From contig NC_079503.1 of assembly GCF_030052815.1 (NCBI RefSeq), positions 55,842,735 to 55,906,734 of the forward strand: a stretch of 64,000 nucleotides of DNA, in the 5' to 3' direction. The position numbers and the translations under genes were made by a program. Below the pieces are notes generated by a model, which saw only the letters and a program-made list of their open reading frames with translations, did not search any database and had not been told where the DNA came from. The DNA is from Hevea brasiliensis (taxonomy: Eukaryota; Streptophyta; Magnoliopsida; Malpighiales; Euphorbiaceae). This document shows, one piece after another, positions 37,235 to 49,664 of the stretch; position 1 is the first letter of the stretch; each line of letters opens with the position of its first letter.

Positions 37235-37246
37235 GCTTTGATACCA
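37235..37246 (-). promoter_or_regulatory. Copia primer-binding site
   Basis: Minus strand TGGTATCAAAGC, one base different from the initiator tRNA-Met complement. It directly abuts the LTR, and the gag ATG follows one base after it. Confidence 0.85.
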
Positions 37247-37425
37247 TGAACAAATTCTAAAAAGTATTGGAGTTTCAAATCTCTCTCTTTTTCATTCACA
37301 ATAGTAGAATATATATATACAGAAAAATACATAATACCCATCCTCAATAGGATACTTTTCCAAAGATAGAAAACCACAGGAAGTCTACAACTAGAAAACT
37401 CCTATACAAAGTAAACATCTGTACA
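37247..37425 (-). repeat. Copia 5' LTR (short, ~180 bp)
   Basis: On the minus strand it starts TGTACAGATG (right border at about 37425, uncertain by ~10 bp because a second TG start, TGTTTACTTTG, lies inside) and ends AATTTGTTCA at 37247 next to the primer-binding site. It includes a TATATATATA promoter-like stretch (~37306-37320). The matching 3' LTR is outside the window, so the borders cannot be checked by comparison. Confidence 0.7.
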
Positions 37426-38053
37426 AAAAGAAAGTCCCAAAATTATAAATCGAAATTATAGTATCCAATAAATATTTAATGTATTTTGTAAGATTTGCAA
37501 CAACTCGCATGGACTTCTCATAATTGTATTAGTCTATCCATGCATTACTCTGTTCACCCATGTCCATGTATTTTATAATTTTTATGGTTCTATAATTGTT
37601 ATCTTTTCATGGTTTTGTAAGATATTTCTCACAAGGTTAGTTCAATTTTATATAATCTACATATGAGAATGAAATTCATTATCACTTTTTTTTTAATATA
37701 ATTTACATAAATGACTTATAAAAAAATGTTGATCATTATTTGATAAAAATATAATTTGTAAATTTTTACTAATTATAATAATTATATAAATATTTAAATT
37801 TTGGCCCCTCCACGTGTGATTTTGCGTCTGCCCCTGCTTGCTCAACCTCCAGACTTCACATTAGCTTCAAAAAAAAAAAAAAAAAATTAGCCCATTACTG
37901 TTGTTGGGTCTTCTAACTTTCCTTGGAGTAGAAATTTTCAATATTTTATTGGTACTTATAATGAGGCTCCTGCTTCAAATAACATTCACCTTCATAAAAT
38001 CAAAGCTTCCAAACTACAGAGATTTAAAAAAAAAAATGCACATCATCAAATTG
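37426..38053. other. 3' flank of the QRT3-like gene, no gene seen
   Basis: AT-rich sequence with an 18-20-base A run at about 37869-37887. Nothing in it is recognisable as coding. It separates the gene's stop codon from the Copia LTR by about 630 bp. Confidence 0.6.
37945..37950 (-). terminator. Probable poly(A) signal of the QRT3-like gene
   Basis: AATAAA on the minus strand, about 105 bp after the stop codon. This is the only exact copy in the first few hundred bases downstream. Confidence 0.55.
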
Positions 38054-40748
38054 TTACAGCTGTGCTTGATTCACCATGACAAAAACCCTAGCAGTTACTG
38101 CAATATTCGATTCGATTACAACCTTATTTTCGGAAACATTGCGCAGAGCAAAATTAGGAAATGAGTTGCCATTTACTCTCAACGAGTATTGAACATGATT
38201 GATAAGGTCAGGAAATAATAGAATTGGACTAAAATCAACACTCCATGAGGTTCCATTCCCTTGAACAGACTTCCTAGCATTCGTTGCCCTTATGTTCATC
38301 CCTTGAACATTATTCCTATCCACCACAACTTGATCAATTTCCTTGAAAGGAACACTTGATTGCTCTAATTGAACAATGTCGATCCCTTTATTAGACCCAG
38401 AAAACATATTATCAACAATGGTGATTCTCTTTGCAATCCCTTTAACCGATTTCAGGACAATATATGCATCCCCTAGGAAAAAGCTGTTAGTAATGGTAAG
38501 TTGATTAGGGTCTTCAGCAATAATTCTAGTGTAGTCCAAATAACAATTCAAAATCCTGGTCTGAGTTAGATTTGGCAGCTTCAGGTAAATTCCTGTTCCA
38601 CCAAAACTTGTGGCCTTATTATAACAATGTACTCCCGAAAGTGTATTGGCCTGACCAGAAACCATTATTCCTATGGCAGCTGAAAAGATAACGACATCAG
38701 TAACGGCATTGTCGTTACCCATGAGGTTTATTGCTATGCCTGAAAACTTCCTTTCGCCTGGATCGGACCCGGCAGTAATGTGCTGGCCAAGAAATGAGTT
38801 TCTGATGTAGGTTTCATGGCCTTGTTGGACTAAAATTCCGTTAGTGTTGAAATGGGTAATGTAGCAGTTGTCTATGCTAGTCCTAAGTGAGTTTATAACA
38901 GAAATGCCTCCACCCCTGTAATTGCAATCTAGCATCAGGTCTTTGAGAGTTATGAACTCATAGTTATAGGACGAGGAGGAAGAGGATGATGATAAATTAA
39001 TGAGATACCCATCTGTTGGAAAATCATCTGAGGCTAGTAATGTACCTCCACCAATCTGTTCAATCATATATAAATCAAAATAATTATTAAGGAATATTTA
39101 GAAATTGCAAAAAAAATTTTGTTGCATGAGAGTCTAACTTCATGTAAATTTATTGGCTTTTTTTAAAAAAAGATTGCATGACCTAAAAAGTTTAGGAACG
39201 CAAAAAGGTGTACCATCCTTTTCTTTATGCAACTTTATGGATTGCAAAATGAAAAATTGGTTGAAAGAAGCAGTGTTTTTAAAATCAGACCGGTTAATGA
39301 ATTAGTTTAGCTGATTAATTTCTCCATTTCAATCCGTCAAAACCAGTAAAAGAAATAGAAAATTGTAGAAGGAAAGCTCAATTCGACCCTTGAACTTTTG
39401 GCTTGTGTTCAACTAAGCCCGTAACTTTTTATTGAAGTTCCAATATTCCCAATTTTTGACAAAAAAAATTAAATTAATAAATTTTCTAACTAATTTTTAT
39501 ATTTTTATATTAATAATTATTTTTAGTATAAATATATTAATACTTATTATTGAAAAATTTTAAAAATATGTATTATTTTAACTTTTTTAGAAAAAAAAAT
39601 TGTGCGATTCAGATTTAAACAAAAAGTTGTGAGTTTATTGGGAAAGAAAAACTTAAAATTGGATTTATTTGAATATAGACTAAAATTATATATATATAAA
39701 GGTAATAATACGAAAATAATATAAAATTATATACTAAATCAGAAGCCGTCAAACCAATGCAACTAGCCAGTTTGGTTTGAGTTTGAAAAAACAGTAGAAG
39801 AACAAATGAAAAACGTATCAAGTCTTTGTGTAGAAAAAAGACGGAGAAATATTGAAGAGTCTCAAGATTAATTGTCTAACAAAATTAATTGGTATAGTTC
39901 CGTATTAGAATTGAAAAAGCATGTTAATTATTTCAAAAACAAAACAAGACTCGTCCTACATATTCAAAAAAGTCTATACTCACGGCCACACATGCCTAAA
40001 TTTCCAAGTTAGGCCTAGAAATTAGCATAATAGCATTGAAATTATGTTTAGACTATGAAGTCTCAAACTCAAACCCACACAGAGCCAAATAAATAAATAA
40101 AAATAGTAAAAGAAATTTAAAAAGTGGAATATGGTTAGTGAGCGCACCATAAGGTTCCCTGCTCCAACAGTAGGCAATCTCAGAGGTTGAGAAATCTTGT
40201 AAATTCCACCCTGAAGATGAATATGAGCACCTCCAAGATTAGTGATTCCATTCATCAAGAACAATTCTTTTGGACCTTGAAATGCTGCTGCTATTGCTTT
40301 TTCAAGTGCTTCTGTGCTGTCTAACTTTCCACTTGGATCTGCACCAAACGATGTCGCTTCAAACACTCTTGGATTATTCATCACAACAGCCTGTCTCATT
40401 TCCACCACCACCGGCATTTCAAGAAAGAGTCAAATATTACAAAACTTTTATAAGCTAAAATGTGCAATACAAGAATCAGCCAAGAAGCCAAGACTATATA
40501 TTTATATATACCTGTGGTGATGGAGCAGGAGCAGAAAAGCTAGGAGAAGGAGAAGGAGAAGGAGAGGGACAGGAAACCAATTCACGACGGATTAAAGAAG
40601 ACTTAAAGGCTTGCATTTTTCGCATTTGATCATGGAAATGATTTCCGTGATCATCAAGTGGAGATTGCTCTCCATGGACATGGATTAAGAAGATAATCAA
40701 GAAACAGAACAGAACATTATTTGTTTGCATTCTTGGTTCCATTCCCAT
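38054..40748 (-). CDS. QRT3: QUARTET3-like polygalacturonase (pectin-lyase-fold protein), 3 exons
   Basis: Exons on the minus strand are 40748-40512, 40390-40148 and 39055-38054; introns of 121 and 1092 bp have GT/AG ends and phase 0, giving 493 residues with no internal stop. The start is the first ATG, preceded directly by an in-frame TAG. Residues 12-24 are a hydrophobic signal peptide, probably cut after Gly26. Residues 59-79 are a Ser-Pro run that may act as a hydroxyproline-type linker. From residue 88 the pectate-lyase-3/right-handed beta-helix region begins (FGADPSGKLDSTEAL at 94-108); NLGGAHIHLQGGIYKISQP and ASDDFPTDGYLI follow, and Asn/Gly/Ile-rich helix turns fill exon 3. Arabidopsis QRT3 (about 480 residues) is secreted by the tapetum and degrades pectin of the pollen mother-cell wall so that microspores separate. 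Orthology here is inferred from remembered family motifs and length; catalytic residues could not be assigned by eye. It could instead be a close QRT3-like paralogue. Confidence 0.9.
39056..40147 (-). other. Intron 2 of the QRT3-like gene
   Basis: AT-rich 1092-bp intron, donor ATG/GTGCGC and acceptor GAACAG/ATTGG. Long A/T homopolymers at about 39430-39620. No inserted gene or recognisable transposon is seen in it. Confidence 0.85.
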
Positions 40749-40794
40749 CTACAATTACGTTCTTCTTCTCTCTTCTAAAGCAAAACCATTACGT

Positions 40795-40802
40795 TATTTA
40801 TA
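40795..40802 (-). promoter_or_regulatory. TATA box of the QRT3-like gene
   Basis: TATAAATA on the minus strand, about 47 bp before the ATG. The short leader between is GA-rich on the coding strand. Confidence 0.6.
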
Positions 40803-41786
40803 CCAAGAAAGACAGAAATCTGGACATGGAAAGAGAAGGGCCTAACTAAAATTTGAAAGAAAATGGGAAGTTAAATTAAAAATAGGGTGGTTTTATAATG
40901 GTTCATACAATTGCAGCAGATTTGGTCATTTTCCTTATCTTTTTCAAGTGGTGGGGTTTCTGTTTTTTTATACCTGCATAGATTATTTGCTTGGCCAAGA
41001 CTTGTGAAAATTTTCTTGTCTTTTTTCCTAACGTACGTAACAGGAAAGTAATTACTTACCAACAAATTTGACATTGTGTTAAAGGTATTTATTCAGTAAA
41101 GTATAGATTGGCAGTTGGGTTTTGAAGAGGGATTGTTAGGGAATATCTTCTAAACTAAGATTGCTTCATTTTCAAATCTTCATATTTGCTAGAAGAGTTG
41201 ATCTTAAAATTAGTACAATAATTATTCATAAAATGATTTTAACTATATCTTCTTTAATTATTTGCTGAAGGACCGGCTGCTATTCACACTTGATGTTATC
41301 AATTTATAAAATAAAATGTTAATTTTGGCTCTTCTTCCCATTATCTCTGTTTACTTGGGCACTGAATCTCCACTCTCTATTTTGTCTTCCTTTTCTTTTT
41401 GGCTCTCTGCCTATATTTATCCCTCCCTCACATTCTTGTCTCTCACTAAGTATTATAAAAAAGGCCAATTTATAAAAAAATAAAAAAAAATTATGCCAGT
41501 TAAATTAAGTTATTATAAATTTCTACAAAATAATAATTTTATTTTTCAAATTAAGTAAGATACAATATTATATTTATGATTATAAAAATTAAAAATTCAT
41601 TTAAAAGAATAAATTTATTATAATTTTGTTAACAGCAATAACAATGCTTTTAACAAATATATATAAACAAACGAAATATTTATTATTTTTAATTGAATAA
41701 TTTCTTTTACTAACATTTAAATATATGAAAATGCATTATTTATATAATATATAATTATTTAATAACATTATTAATACACTCCATGT

Positions 41787-41843
<57 letters not shown>

Positions 41844-42420
41844 ATTTAATATTAAATTTAACGTATTTCAATTCATCATAAAAAAATAATTCCTCTTATG
41901 ATTGAATTTAAAATGTTTAAAATAATTTCCTTTTTTTAAAAAATTCCTTCATAAATTAAGATAACATTTTCTTAAAATTTGTGCAAATCTGTTGTAAATG
42001 GAATTTAAGTCTCAATTGGCGCAATTTCAACGTAAATAATTAACATTTTTATTTCCTTCAATTTAATCATATTTTACATATAATTTTATTTATGGAAGAT
42101 GCTTGGTATTAAAAAAAAAAAAACTTACTAAAATTGTACAAATGAAATGAAATATCCATTTTACCCTTAAGTTATTTAGATTCCAAAATAATTTATTTTT
42201 CTCCAAAATCATTTCCTTTCAAAATCTAACTAATTATAGCCCTCATCTTTTTTACCAATTAGCTCTCACCAATTTCTTAGCCAATCACATCCTACCAAAT
42301 CTTTAAGCAATCAATATCTTTCAACAATCTCTCAACCAATCATAGCCCACCAAAAATTCAACCAATCATATCTTACCATATCAAAAATTCAATCAATCAC
42401 AATTATTTTTACATAGTGTT
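40803..42420. other. Upstream intergenic region, no gene seen
   Basis: AT-rich, with no credible open frame or terminal repeats. It presumably includes the QRT3-like promoter in its first kilobase. A (TA)n run lies at 41791-41841. Confidence 0.6.
41791..41841. repeat. (TA)n microsatellite, ~25 units
   Basis: Uninterrupted TA dinucleotide run of 51 bases, likely length-variable between individuals. Confidence 0.97.
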
Positions 42421-42529
42421 GTTAGAACCAGATATGACCAATTTAATCAAGAACTAGACCAATAATCGATTTGACACAAGCATCAATCCCTTTGTTTAAC
42501 AAACAGGAGTTGACCTATTCAAACTAGGT

Positions 42530-43210
42530 GAGTAATTGGTGAACCAATTAGATAATAAATTAAGTAATTATTATCAATTAGATTAATTAATTAAGTAACT
42601 ATTAAAAAATAGATCAATTAATCAAGTAGCTATTAATCAATTAGATCATAAATTAAGTAGTTATGATCAATTATAACATAATTAATTGGATAAATTAATC
42701 AAGTAACTATTAATAATTAGATTAATTAATTAATTAGATCTTAAATCAAATAACTATAATCAATTAGATCATAATCAAGTACTATCGAGTAATTTATTAA
42801 TTAATTAAGTATATTATAAATCAAATAACTATAATTAATTAGACCATAATTAAACATAGTCAGATATTTTATCAATTAATCAAGTAGATCATAATCAATT
42901 AGATCATAAATCAAGTAACTATGATCAATTACATCATAATCAAATATTATCAAGTATTTTATCAATTAATTAAATATATTATAATCAATTAGACCCTAAA
43001 TCAAGTAACTATGATCAATTACATCATAAGCAAGTCTTATCAAGTATTTTATCAAATTAGATCATAAATCAAATAACTATATCAATTACATCATAATGAA
43101 ATATTATAGTGTATTTTATCAGTTAATCAATTAGATCACAATTAATTAGGTCATAAATCAAGTAACTATGATCAATTACGTCATAATCAATTAATTAATT
43201 AGATAGGGGT
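42530..43210. repeat. Degenerate AT-rich tandem repeat, 70-90-bp unit
   Basis: Words such as ATCAATTAGATCATAAATCA, AGTAACTATGATCAATTAC and TATCAAGTATTTTATCAATT recur in order, with clear units near 42893, 42983 and 43051. A further copy at about 43395-43475 is separated by ~190 bp. TAGGGGTGAGCATTATTTAG at 43204 resembles the terminus of plant hAT-type miniature elements, but no partner end was found. Confidence 0.75.
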
Positions 43211-43475
43211 GAGCATTATTTAGTTCAAACTGAAATAACCTATTGAATCAAGTTAATTCAGAAATTCAATTATGTTTTTGTAGAAATTTAGTTTGGTTCA
43301 ATTTTTATTTATGAAATTTTCAAATTATTTGGTTTGGATTTTGGAGACAACATAATATTTTCCTTTTTCTCCCTCTCTTATGAAAATCGGATCACCTAAT
43401 CAATTAGATCATAAATTAAGTAACTATAATCAATTATATTATAATCAATTAGATCAAATAATCAAGTAATTAAGC

Positions 43476-44294
43476 CAATTAAATCAGAGAGGGAATGTCC
43501 CATAAAGTCCCTAAGGAAGGCTTAAATGAAGTGGACGTTTGGAGAGAACAAGAAAAGAGGGATTAGATTGCAATAAGCCTATACAAGCAAGTTCTACTAT
43601 CAAAGTTGCTTAAGATAGAATATAAAACCAAATGGTTAGAGTCTCCACTAGCCCTCTTCCTCATTTTCTTCCTCTCTCTCCTAATTTCTCCCCTTTCCCT
43701 CTATTTCCTTACCCTATACAACCCAAGACACCTTATCCGTGGTCCCTAATGAAAGAGAATTAACTCCAAGCCTCTAAACGGGTAAAGACACCATTTTTTC
43801 TTCTCTTTCAAATGGATTGAATTAGAAATGGGAGAAACTCCTCCCTTTAGGAACCCTAACTACAAGACGTAAGTTCTAATCTCCTTTCTTTTAGGTGACG
43901 TAAGTTCTAATCTCCTTACTTTTAGGTTAACACTTTGTAAATGATATGGGTAGGGTTGTTTTAGGGTTTGATAAAGATAATAATCAAATCTAAAGTTTAT
44001 ATTAGAAATTCAAGTTGTTTAAGGATGGTTTTAGTTGTTTAAAGTATAAAATGATGAAATAGACCTAGAATAAGAACTTTGGGCATAAATGTTGAGATGT
44101 GGGTTTAAACCCTAAGTTGTGAACTATGGATGAATTCTGGAAAATCCTAAGTTTGGCTGCTTAAATAAGTGAACAGTCATGTAAACAGTTCATGGCAACT
44201 TCAACCGTTAAACATGCTCTGCTTGAGATTCTCAATTTTAATTTAATTTTTTTAAGCTATTGTTAAGAACCTCCAAATCCCTTATAGTTATGAA
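43476..44294 (+). other. Unassigned promoter/leader-like DNA left of the Copia solo LTR
   Basis: Contains a TATA-like ATATAAAACC near 43621, a strongly CT-rich tract at 43650-43720 and a duplicated 31-bp unit at 43866-43927. No long open frame. Joins 53775 when the Angela-like solo LTR is removed. Confidence 0.5.
43866..43927 (+). repeat. 31-bp tandem duplication with splice-like signals
   Basis: Two 31-bp units differ at one base. Each has GTAAGT, a CTAAT branch-like word and a TTTTAGGT acceptor-like end. Confidence 0.9.
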
Positions 44295-45587
44295 GATAAT
44301 GTAGGAGCGGAAGCATGAAAAACATAAGTTTATACCATTGAATTGAAAAATTTTCACCTAGGGTCTCATGCATCATGCAAGATTTATTTTTATCTATTTG
44401 ATTTCAATGATAAACACATATTAAAACACTTTTAATATGTTTGGATCTGTATTTGCTATTTAAGATTTTAAAAATTAATCAGATTGATTTTAAAATCCTA
44501 GATGAGATCAAGAACAAATACACTAATCTCTTGATGTACTGCAGTGTATTTGTGCCTTTCGGATACGTCTTCAGGACACCAGATGTTGTCCTTCTAGCTT
44601 GTCCACACCAAGAACACCTATGGCAGCCCTTAAACAGCTTCTAAAGCTTTTTCTATTAATTAGAAAATCAAATTTTGCCTTTTAAGAGATTAAAGATGTA
44701 AATAGGATACTAGAAACTATATCTAGTATTTTTAATTCAAGAGATTGTTTGCTAATATCTTGGAATAGATGAGAGATGAAGAAGAAGAGAGGGAGAGGAG
44801 CCTTTGGGTGGCGGCACCAAAGAGAATAGCTGCTGGTTGTTTTGTTTTCTTTTTATAACAACACTTATATAGTCAGGTCAACACATTAAACCCTTGCCAC
44901 ATGTCACCCTCTGATTGGTTCTAGGTTTAATTAACCCAATCACATTATGCTAAGTGTCAAACCTATATTTAATCTTAATTTTAATAATCTTACATGATTA
45001 AAAAACATTTGGCAAGTTTATGTGTAATGCTATGTGTCACACCTTACCCCTCTGTAAGGCATAACATGATTCCATAGAATACCTATGAACTACCTAACTT
45101 CACCTATCGATAATTCATTAAGTACACTACAAGGGATTTTAAAACCATTTTCTTACATTTTGGAAGTGGTGAGCATTTTGGTAGGAATTAAAACATTTAA
45201 TTGAAGTTTCAAAATTAGTAAAAATTTTTGTCCATTTTTATTTTTTCGCAAATTTTATAAAAATTTTGGTAGAGTGCCATTTATATTTTGAGGAAATAGT
45301 TCTTCAAATACCTGAAAAAAAAAAAAAACACTTCCAATAAATTTTTCATAACTCCCAACCTCCAAATAATCTCAATTCAACATAACTCAAATCAATTCAA
45401 TCTAAGTTTGTCATCTCAAAACATTTCATCATTTCATTCAATAAAGCTAATTTACATTCACAAGTTTAATTTACAGATATAAAATACAACAAATAATAAT
45501 ATTAAAATTTATTATACAACTGCTCAACTTTATACTGATACATAAAATATTACAATATTTTCATCAATTAATTACAAGGGTATAAAT

Positions 45588-45709
45588 AAATACCCGTACA
45601 AAAAGGATCAGTGAAGTCCTCAATATCAGTAGCAGCTCACTCTGCTGCTTTCTCCTTGCTCTTATCTGCGACAACAAAATAAGCTATCACTGAGTATAAA
45701 AATACTCAA
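45588..45709 (-). other. LTR three-hairpin cassette (group I, eroded)
   Basis: Hairpin 3 GGGTAT/ATACCC (45588-45605), hairpin 2 GCGACAAC/GCTATCAC (weak), hairpin 1 CTGAGTAT/ATACTCAA (45690-45709), again with stem bases different from other copies but still paired. Confidence 0.6.
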
Positions 45710-45750
45710 TGGTGCACAATAAAAATTTAAAATACAATACATAAATTATT

Positions 45751-48700
45751 TGTAACACCCCTATGTTCGGTAGTGTGTTCTACTGTTCCAGTGACCAGTG
45801 TTGTCCGGACAGCTAGGATGCCTAGAACTACACTTAGATATGGATGAGGAGACATAGAATAATGAAATACAAGAAAAGGAAAGACAAGAAAAACAAAGGA
45901 AAAATAATAGCAATGAAATGTAACCAAGTTAAACGAGCCGAGAACCCTAGCGATGGGTGACCGCACCGAGAAGTCATGGCGTGGACCGTTGACTAGCCCT
46001 AGACTGTGGGAAACCCTGGAAAATATTTTTAGGACTTAAATAAACACCTATTGAAGTATAAATACCATTAAAAATATCAAAGAAAAATTAATTAATTAGT
46101 ACAAAGAAAAGTGAGAAATCGAAAAACGGACAAAACCCGATGTTACCGAAAAATCGGGAATGCAACCCGAACAGGGGCATTGTGGTCATTTGACATCCCG
46201 AGTTGTCTTTTGACCTAAATGTCCATTAAAAATATATGATATTACACTTGGAAAATATAATGAAAAATTAAATTAGTGGTACCTAATGTAAATAGTAAAA
46301 ATAGAGAGTTAAATGTGGAAAAATGAAAGTTAAGATTAAACTAATAGTTAATTTTGACATAGTGCTCCACTAACTCATTTAAGTGGACCACTAACTCACC
46401 CTTTGGACAGTAGATTGAACTTCATCTTCAAGCTCCCAAATTCAGCCGAAAATGGTGAAAAGAAGATCCACCATTGTCATCCACTTGAAAGCTTCATGCA
46501 AGCTTGATTTAAGCTTCGTTCTTGGCACCTTTCTTCACTAAAAGTTGTCCATACACCTTGGGCAGTAGATTGGCAGTAAGAAGACCAAGTTTTAGAGAGA
46601 TTTTGAAGAGTTTCCAAAGTGGTAAGTTTGTGTTTTTGGTTAGTGCTTCATTAAAGTTAGTAAGGAGGTTATGGGTACTTGAATTGTGGAAAGAATTTTG
46701 GAGTTTGATGTTCTAGGGGAGATGTTTATTTTTGGCAGCCATGGAAACTCTTTGAAGAAAGTTTTTTTTTTTTGCTTGTAAATGGTGGATTAAAGGATTG
46801 ATTAAATGTTTATGTGTGTAGGAAATTATTTGGGTGATGTATACTTAGTATATGTGAATATGTATTAAAATTTGATGCTTGGAAATTTAGGGAATGTAAT
46901 GCATGAATCAGCAGCCTGGTTTAGTGAACCATAAGGATGTTATTTCATGGTTGGATTATGGAATATTAATGTTGAATTGTGTTAGTTGTTATGGCAGTTT
47001 GAGTATATGTGTGATGGTGTGAAGTTGGACATGTAAATGAGCATGAATAGGTGACTAAATTATTGTAATTGATTTTGACAAATTCTGTACTTAATGGTAT
47101 ATGTTGAATGTGATTATAAGCTGCCAAAATGATCAAAAATATGTGGTAAAATATGTTTAGGTTATGGTACAAACCAGATTGGGTAAGAATGTGTGAATTG
47201 GTAAATGCTAAAAGTGATCTTTGATGAGTAATAAAGGAAGTGCAATAGGGCAGTATGCATTTTGGCCTAGAACCTTAAGTGTGTGGCTCCAATTGGTATG
47301 AGACCAATTGGAGGTGAAACTAGGCACAAAATTTGCCAACTTTCATGAAGGAAGCTTGCCAAAATTCTGCTTGCAAGGTAGCTTGAAAAATGACCAAATT
47401 CGGATTAGTGCAATTGAGACCTAAAAATTGACCATTTGGGCAGCAGTTAGTGTTTAGGCCATAACTTACTCAAAACAAGTCCAATTGACCTGAAATTTTA
47501 ACCATGAATAGTTAAGACCCATATCTACTAGTCTTATGAAGACACCAAAGCCCAGAAATGACCATAAGCAAGTCAAACAGCTTGCACAAGTTCGGGTCCA
47601 AAAACTGGCCGAACCAAAATTGACCTAAAATGACCTAAAGTGAACAATATTGATGCACTTTGACCAGTAATAGTAAAATGACTATAACTTGGTCTACATA
47701 ACTCAGAATGACCTGAAATTTTTCCCCACGTGCAATAAGACATAGATCTACAAGTTTTTAGTTTTGACCGAAACCCGAAAACCGAGGGAACTAGGTCGTC
47801 CGGCTAGGTTAAATTAGTAAACCAGAATCCAGCAAATTGCAAGAAAATGCAAGATACATGGAAATGAGTTTGGTAACATGTACCAACCCTAAAAGACTAT
47901 TAAATGTGACATATTGGTAACATTAAAACCTAATACACCTAGACTGCATCGATGGTCAACATATTAGGTTGACTTAGGAAATAATAGAATTCGATAAATT
48001 AATTATTGAACCTTATTCTTAGAGACTGTTTAAATGAGTACTGAAACACTTCAAATTGTGTTTCTCAGTTAGCAACGACTCAGGGAAAGGGAAGGAAACA
48101 CTGAGTCAGAGCCAAGAGGCATATATCAAAGGTTTGTGCACAATAGTTATTTCTTTTGAATTTTTCAATTGAAATAAATTATGATTATTTGTATGTTATT
48201 GTTTTAAATTGTGTTTGTGCACAATAATTTTGATTTCTTATTTTCTACTTAAAAATTTATTTGAACATTATAGTTTTAAATTGTGTCTGTGCACAATACT
48301 TTTTATATTCACTGCTTTTACTAGAAAATTTATTTGAAGAAATGAGTTATGAATAATTTTTGATTGTTTTGCCTTTGAGAATCTTATTTGGAAATTATTA
48401 TGTTGCCTACTTTGCAAATGAAAATTTTGAGATAAAATGTGATTTGGGAATTGTATGAAATATTGTGATTTAGAATTTTTTTGATTTACACTTGGCATGA
48501 CACTATTATTATATTCCTCCCTCATTGACTTATCAGTCTGGGGTGAGTGTGATTATGTTTCTCCCTCTTTGACTTGTCAGTCTGAGGTGAGTGTGGATGA
48601 GTACTCATTATTCAGCTAGTTTCCTCCCTCATTGATTTCGATTATTGGGGTGAGTGTGTCTTGTCGTGGTGTACAACACGGCATGTGTGGAAAAATTATG

Positions 48701-49664
48701 TCATGGCCTAAATTGTGTTATCGATTGGCAACACTGTATTCTTCAGTTATTTGATCAAATTGTGTTATTGATTGGCAAAACTGTATTATTTAGTTATTTG
48801 ATCAAATTGTGTTATTGATTGGCAAAACTGTATTATTCAGTTATTTGATCAAATGGTATTAGTGATTGGCAAAATTATATTACTCAGTTATTTGATCAAA
48901 TTTGTGTTATATGAATTTTGTAAATTGTGAAATGGAATTGTGAATCATTTGATTTGTGAACTGTCAATAAAAGATTTATATATCGCATTTCAAATTGTTA
49001 TTGTGCACCACTGAGTAAATTTTACTCAGCGATAGCTTTTCATTGCTGTTGCAGGTAGACAGACTGACAGGGCAGTAGACTAGGCTGCTAGTACTACACT
49101 GAGAGATCATCGGGTATATTGAGTATACCATATTCTGCATTTTATATTGTAATGTATGTTCACTGTATGTATATAGTGTTCTTGGTTTTGAGCAGTTGTA
49201 AATTAAAATTGTACATTGAAGTTGTAAAATAAATTATGAGTTATTTTAACTTGTAAAATTTGTATTATATTTCTTTTATCTCGTCCTTTGAAAATACTGA
49301 AAAATTATTGTGGATTTGAGTTGAGAAATATATTGTGTAGTTTAACTGTTGGAGTTAAGATTGAGAAATATATTTGAAGTGCTTTTTACAGGTTTCTGAA
49401 GAACTATTTTATTCAAAATACAGAGGGCACTCCGCCAAAATTTTTACAGAAATTCCTAATAATTCAAATGTGTTAGCTCTTTCACTTAAGTTCAAAAAAA
49501 TTTTTTTTAACACCTGTAAATAGTGCTCACCACTGTAAAAAGAAGTAAGAAAAGTTTTAAAATCCCTTGTAGTGTATTTAATGGGTTATCAGTAGACGAA
49601 GTTGGTAATTCATTAGGCATACTACGGGATCATGTTATGCCTTACAGAGGGGTAGGGTGTGACA
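45751..49664 (+). mobile_element. Solo LTR, group II, 3914 bp
   Basis: TSD TTATT at 45746-45750 and 49665-49669. Starts TGTAACACCCCTATG, ends GGGTAGGGTGTGACA. Donor-like G/GTAAGT at 46622, CTCCAATTGGT inverted repeat at 47287-47313, acceptor-like GTTGCAG/GTAG at 49054, ~47-bp repeats at about 48700-48900. The same subfamily as the LTRs of 26486-36852. Confidence 0.94.
49011..49129 (+). other. LTR three-hairpin cassette (group II, sense plus)
   Basis: Hairpin 1 CTGAGTAAATTTTACTCAG (49011-49029), hairpin 2 GCGATAGC/GCTGTTGC (49029-49052), hairpin 3 GGTATA/TATACC (49113-49129). Confidence 0.72.

Noticed and set aside
37801..37890. A-run at 37869-37887 as the tail of a SINE or processed pseudogene
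   Set aside because: No target duplication, pol III boxes or coding remnant could be found upstream of the A-run.
38054..38164. Short plus-strand open frame overlapping the QRT3-like 3' exon
   Set aside because: It is the antisense shadow of the clearly spliced minus-strand gene and has no recognisable protein features.
42530..43210. Spaced repeats here as a CRISPR-like array
   Set aside because: Units vary in length and sequence, there are no distinct spacers, and this is plant nuclear AT-rich tandem repeat.
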